From NCBI GenBank assembly GCA_031282565.1, contig JAITDL010000007.1:1-8349 (forward strand): 8,349 nucleotides of DNA. The letters are read 5' to 3'. Below are positions 7,340 through 8,349 of the stretch, in pieces (within the stretch, counting starts at the first letter, position 1; each line of letters opens with the position of its first letter). A model generated the notes under the pieces. That model ran no database searches. It had not been told where the DNA came from and saw only the letters and a program-made list of their open reading frames with translations. Made by a program: the position numbers and the translations under genes. The stretch is from Puniceicoccales bacterium. GTDB taxonomy: Bacteria; Verrucomicrobiota; Verrucomicrobiia; Opitutales; JAIRLM01.

Positions 7340-7545
7340 ATTGCAGAAAATTCACGGAGCCATGTCGTCTGACTGGCGGGTGGTGCCAACCTAAATGGCC
7401 GCGTTGCATGGGCTTGGCCAACAAACCGAGAGGCTTTCAACGGATGTTGCGCCGGACCAAGCGCTTGCAATTAATTCTTCCCTCCATTTGCAGACACATT
7501 TTTTCAGTTGTGCGCAGCTGCAATTCGCGTAAAATGTTGCCGTCG
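7340..7545. promoter_or_regulatory. Divergent intergenic region between autotransporter and radC copy 2
   Basis: 206 bp that should carry promoters for both divergent genes. For radC copy 2 there is a TAAAAT near the start. For the autotransporter I found no convincing -35/-10 pair on the minus strand; TTGAAA exists there (revcomp of 7433-7438) but has no -10 at proper spacing. A 10-bp palindrome CAAGCGCTTG lies at 7458-7467. The plus-strand frame of radC copy 2 is open throughout, but its translation (Arg/Cys/Pro-rich, no conserved motif) does not look like protein. Confidence 0.4.
7508..7535 (+). promoter_or_regulatory. Possible promoter of radC copy 2
   Basis: TTGTGC (7508-7513), a 16-base spacer, then TAAAAT (7530-7535). 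The -10 is good and the -35 weak. Initiation would fall near 7542, so an mRNA starting there would be almost leaderless for ATG 7546, which fits the lack of a Shine-Dalgarno. The -10 shares the string GCGTAAAAT with the left radC promoter. Confidence 0.3.
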
Positions 7546-8340
7546 ATGGCTAAATCAATTGATGCAATGGACAGCGGGAAAATTTTGCGCGCACGCTTCA
7601 TTGCCAACGGCTTATCCGAATTCAATGACCATGAAATCGTTGAGCTGCTGCTAACATATTGCGCCGGGTGTAGAGATGCTAAGACACAGGCCCAGAGACT
7701 AATAGACAAATTTAAATCCCTAAACGGACTCATTGAGGCCGACTGCTACATGCTCGAAGAGATCGAAAACATAGGCAAATGTGCGCCGGTGCTTTTCCCG
7801 CTAATTCGCTCAATCGCAGCCATTTATCTCGAAGAGAAAGCCGTCGGCTCCAACTGCGCCAACGTACCCACACTCGACGATTGGGCTAGGGTCTGGGCGC
7901 TGCGCATTGGTGGCGAAATCGTTGAACGCGTTGAACTTGCGTTTTTGGATAAAAATTATGCGGCACAAGTCCCTGCCATAGAAAGGCTTGCATCTGGCTA
8001 CTCCATGTCCGTTTCACTGATTCCACTCGAACTAATTGGCATCGTACTTCGTCGAAAGTGCGCAGCTGTAATACTTTGCCACAATCACACCAACGGGTCT
8101 ACACGGCCGTCGCCGCAGGATGAGCGCTTTACGCGCGCCTTCGCCATCAACATGAACCTATTCGGCGTGAAGATGATAGACCACATCGTCGTGGCAAGAA
8201 ATAGCGCATTTTCCATTCTCTACAAGCGGGCGCTCAGAACCAGAGTGCCTGCGGATGAGCTATTTAGCGAAAAAATCGGCGGCAACCGCCAGAAACGCAA
8301 ACCGCCGCGGAGAAAGCGAAACGATCTGCGAACTTTCTAG
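7546..8340 (+). CDS. radC: RadC family JAB/MPN-domain protein (copy 2, divergent)
   Basis: 264 aa from ATG 7546 to TAG 8340, a paralogue of the left gene. Shared blocks include HEIVELLLTY, the Arg-Arg-Lys-Cys before the catalytic loop, ILCHNH..GS..PS..DERFT and the closing DHI segment. The zinc ligands are retained: Glu146, His179, His181, Ser189, Asp192. Departures from copy 1: the near-invariant Pro after the second His is Thr (HNHTNG), the PRE triplet before the domain helix is PLE, and the hairpin GLGPGTG is replaced by NIGKCAP, so DNA binding through HhH may be lost. A Lys/Arg-rich tail (GGNRQKRKPPRRKRND, about 243-258) could replace it as a nucleic-acid contact. Start choice: the frame extends to GTG 7327, but homology begins near residue 9 of the version given. 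ATGs at 7534 and 7567 are alternatives. None has a Shine-Dalgarno. The biochemical role is as uncertain as for other RadC proteins. Confidence 0.87.
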   Translation: MAKSIDAMDSGKILRARFIANGLSEFNDHEIVELLLTYCAGCRDAKTQAQRLIDKFKSLNGLIEADCYMLEEIENIGKCAPVLFPLIRSIAAIYLEEKAVGSNCANVPTLDDWARVWALRIGGEIVERVELAFLDKNYAAQVPAIERLASGYSMSVSLIPLELIGIVLRRKCAAVILCHNHTNGSTRPSPQDERFTRAFAINMNLFGVKMIDHIVVARNSAFSILYKRALRTRVPADELFSEKIGGNRQKRKPPRRKRNDLRTF

Positions 8341-8349
8341 TTTTTTACC

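Noticed and set aside
6831..7394. 187-codon open frame on the plus strand opposite the autotransporter N-terminus
   Set aside because: It is antisense to the signal peptide and first passenger repeats. Its Pro/Ser/Ala-rich translation mirrors Gly/Ser/Asn codons of the true gene, and no domain or Shine-Dalgarno is seen.
7327..7545. 73-residue N-terminal extension of radC copy 2
   Set aside because: The frame is open but the translation is irregular, rich in Arg, Cys and Pro, without RadC similarity, and it would overlap the start of the autotransporter gene.
8278..8290. GGCGG-CAA-CCGCC hairpin near the end of radC copy 2
   Set aside because: A 5-bp stem inside coding sequence with no following T-run; it probably just reflects Gly-Gly-Asn-Arg codons.
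8311..8346. AGAAAG/CTTTCT stem with 16-base loop before a six-T run as terminator of radC copy 2
   Set aside because: The stem is short and A/T-rich with a long loop, lies in the coding sequence, and the window ends before the T-run context can be judged.

Overview
The window holds four protein genes and almost no spare DNA: a RadC-family gene at each end, pointing outwards, and between them an MFS transporter gene converging on a very large autotransporter gene. A classical autotransporter with a C-terminal beta-barrel implies a Gram-negative (diderm) bacterium. The RadC N-terminal style (HRxRLRxRF, then GF..HEIVELLLTY), the cysteine-rich surface protein and an MFS protein resembling those of host-associated bacteria would fit a Verrucomicrobiota/PVC-type organism, possibly host-associated. 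That placement is inference from memory of these families and is uncertain. Start signals are weak: only the left radC gene has a clear Shine-Dalgarno, and both inner genes appear to start at TTG or GTG.

Layout. 1-729 (minus): RadC-like JAB/MPN protein, 242 aa, with intact metal-binding motif and a good sigma70-type promoter in the 146-bp divergent intergenic region. 876-2210 (plus): 444-aa MFS permease with 12 predicted membrane segments and two conserved motif-A loops. 2207-7339 (minus): about 1,700-aa autotransporter with signal peptide, a roughly 1,300-residue beta-rich passenger with many cysteines, an acidic CxCx2Cx4C cluster, a linker helix and a 12-strand-type barrel ending in Phe. 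The MFS and autotransporter stop codons overlap inside one CTAG. 7340-7545: intergenic region with a possible promoter. 7546-8340 (plus): second RadC-like protein, 264 aa, clearly a paralogue of the first but divergent in its HhH and JAB motifs, with a strongly basic tail.

No operon links these genes: neighbours are divergent or convergent, so each is probably transcribed on its own. The two inner genes concern the cell envelope (inner-membrane uptake/efflux and outer-membrane/surface display). The two outer genes are paralogous nucleic-acid-associated proteins of uncertain role. The arrangement (an inverted RadC pair enclosing an envelope module) is the most unusual aspect. I saw no RNA genes, insertion sequences, CRISPR repeats or integrase genes.
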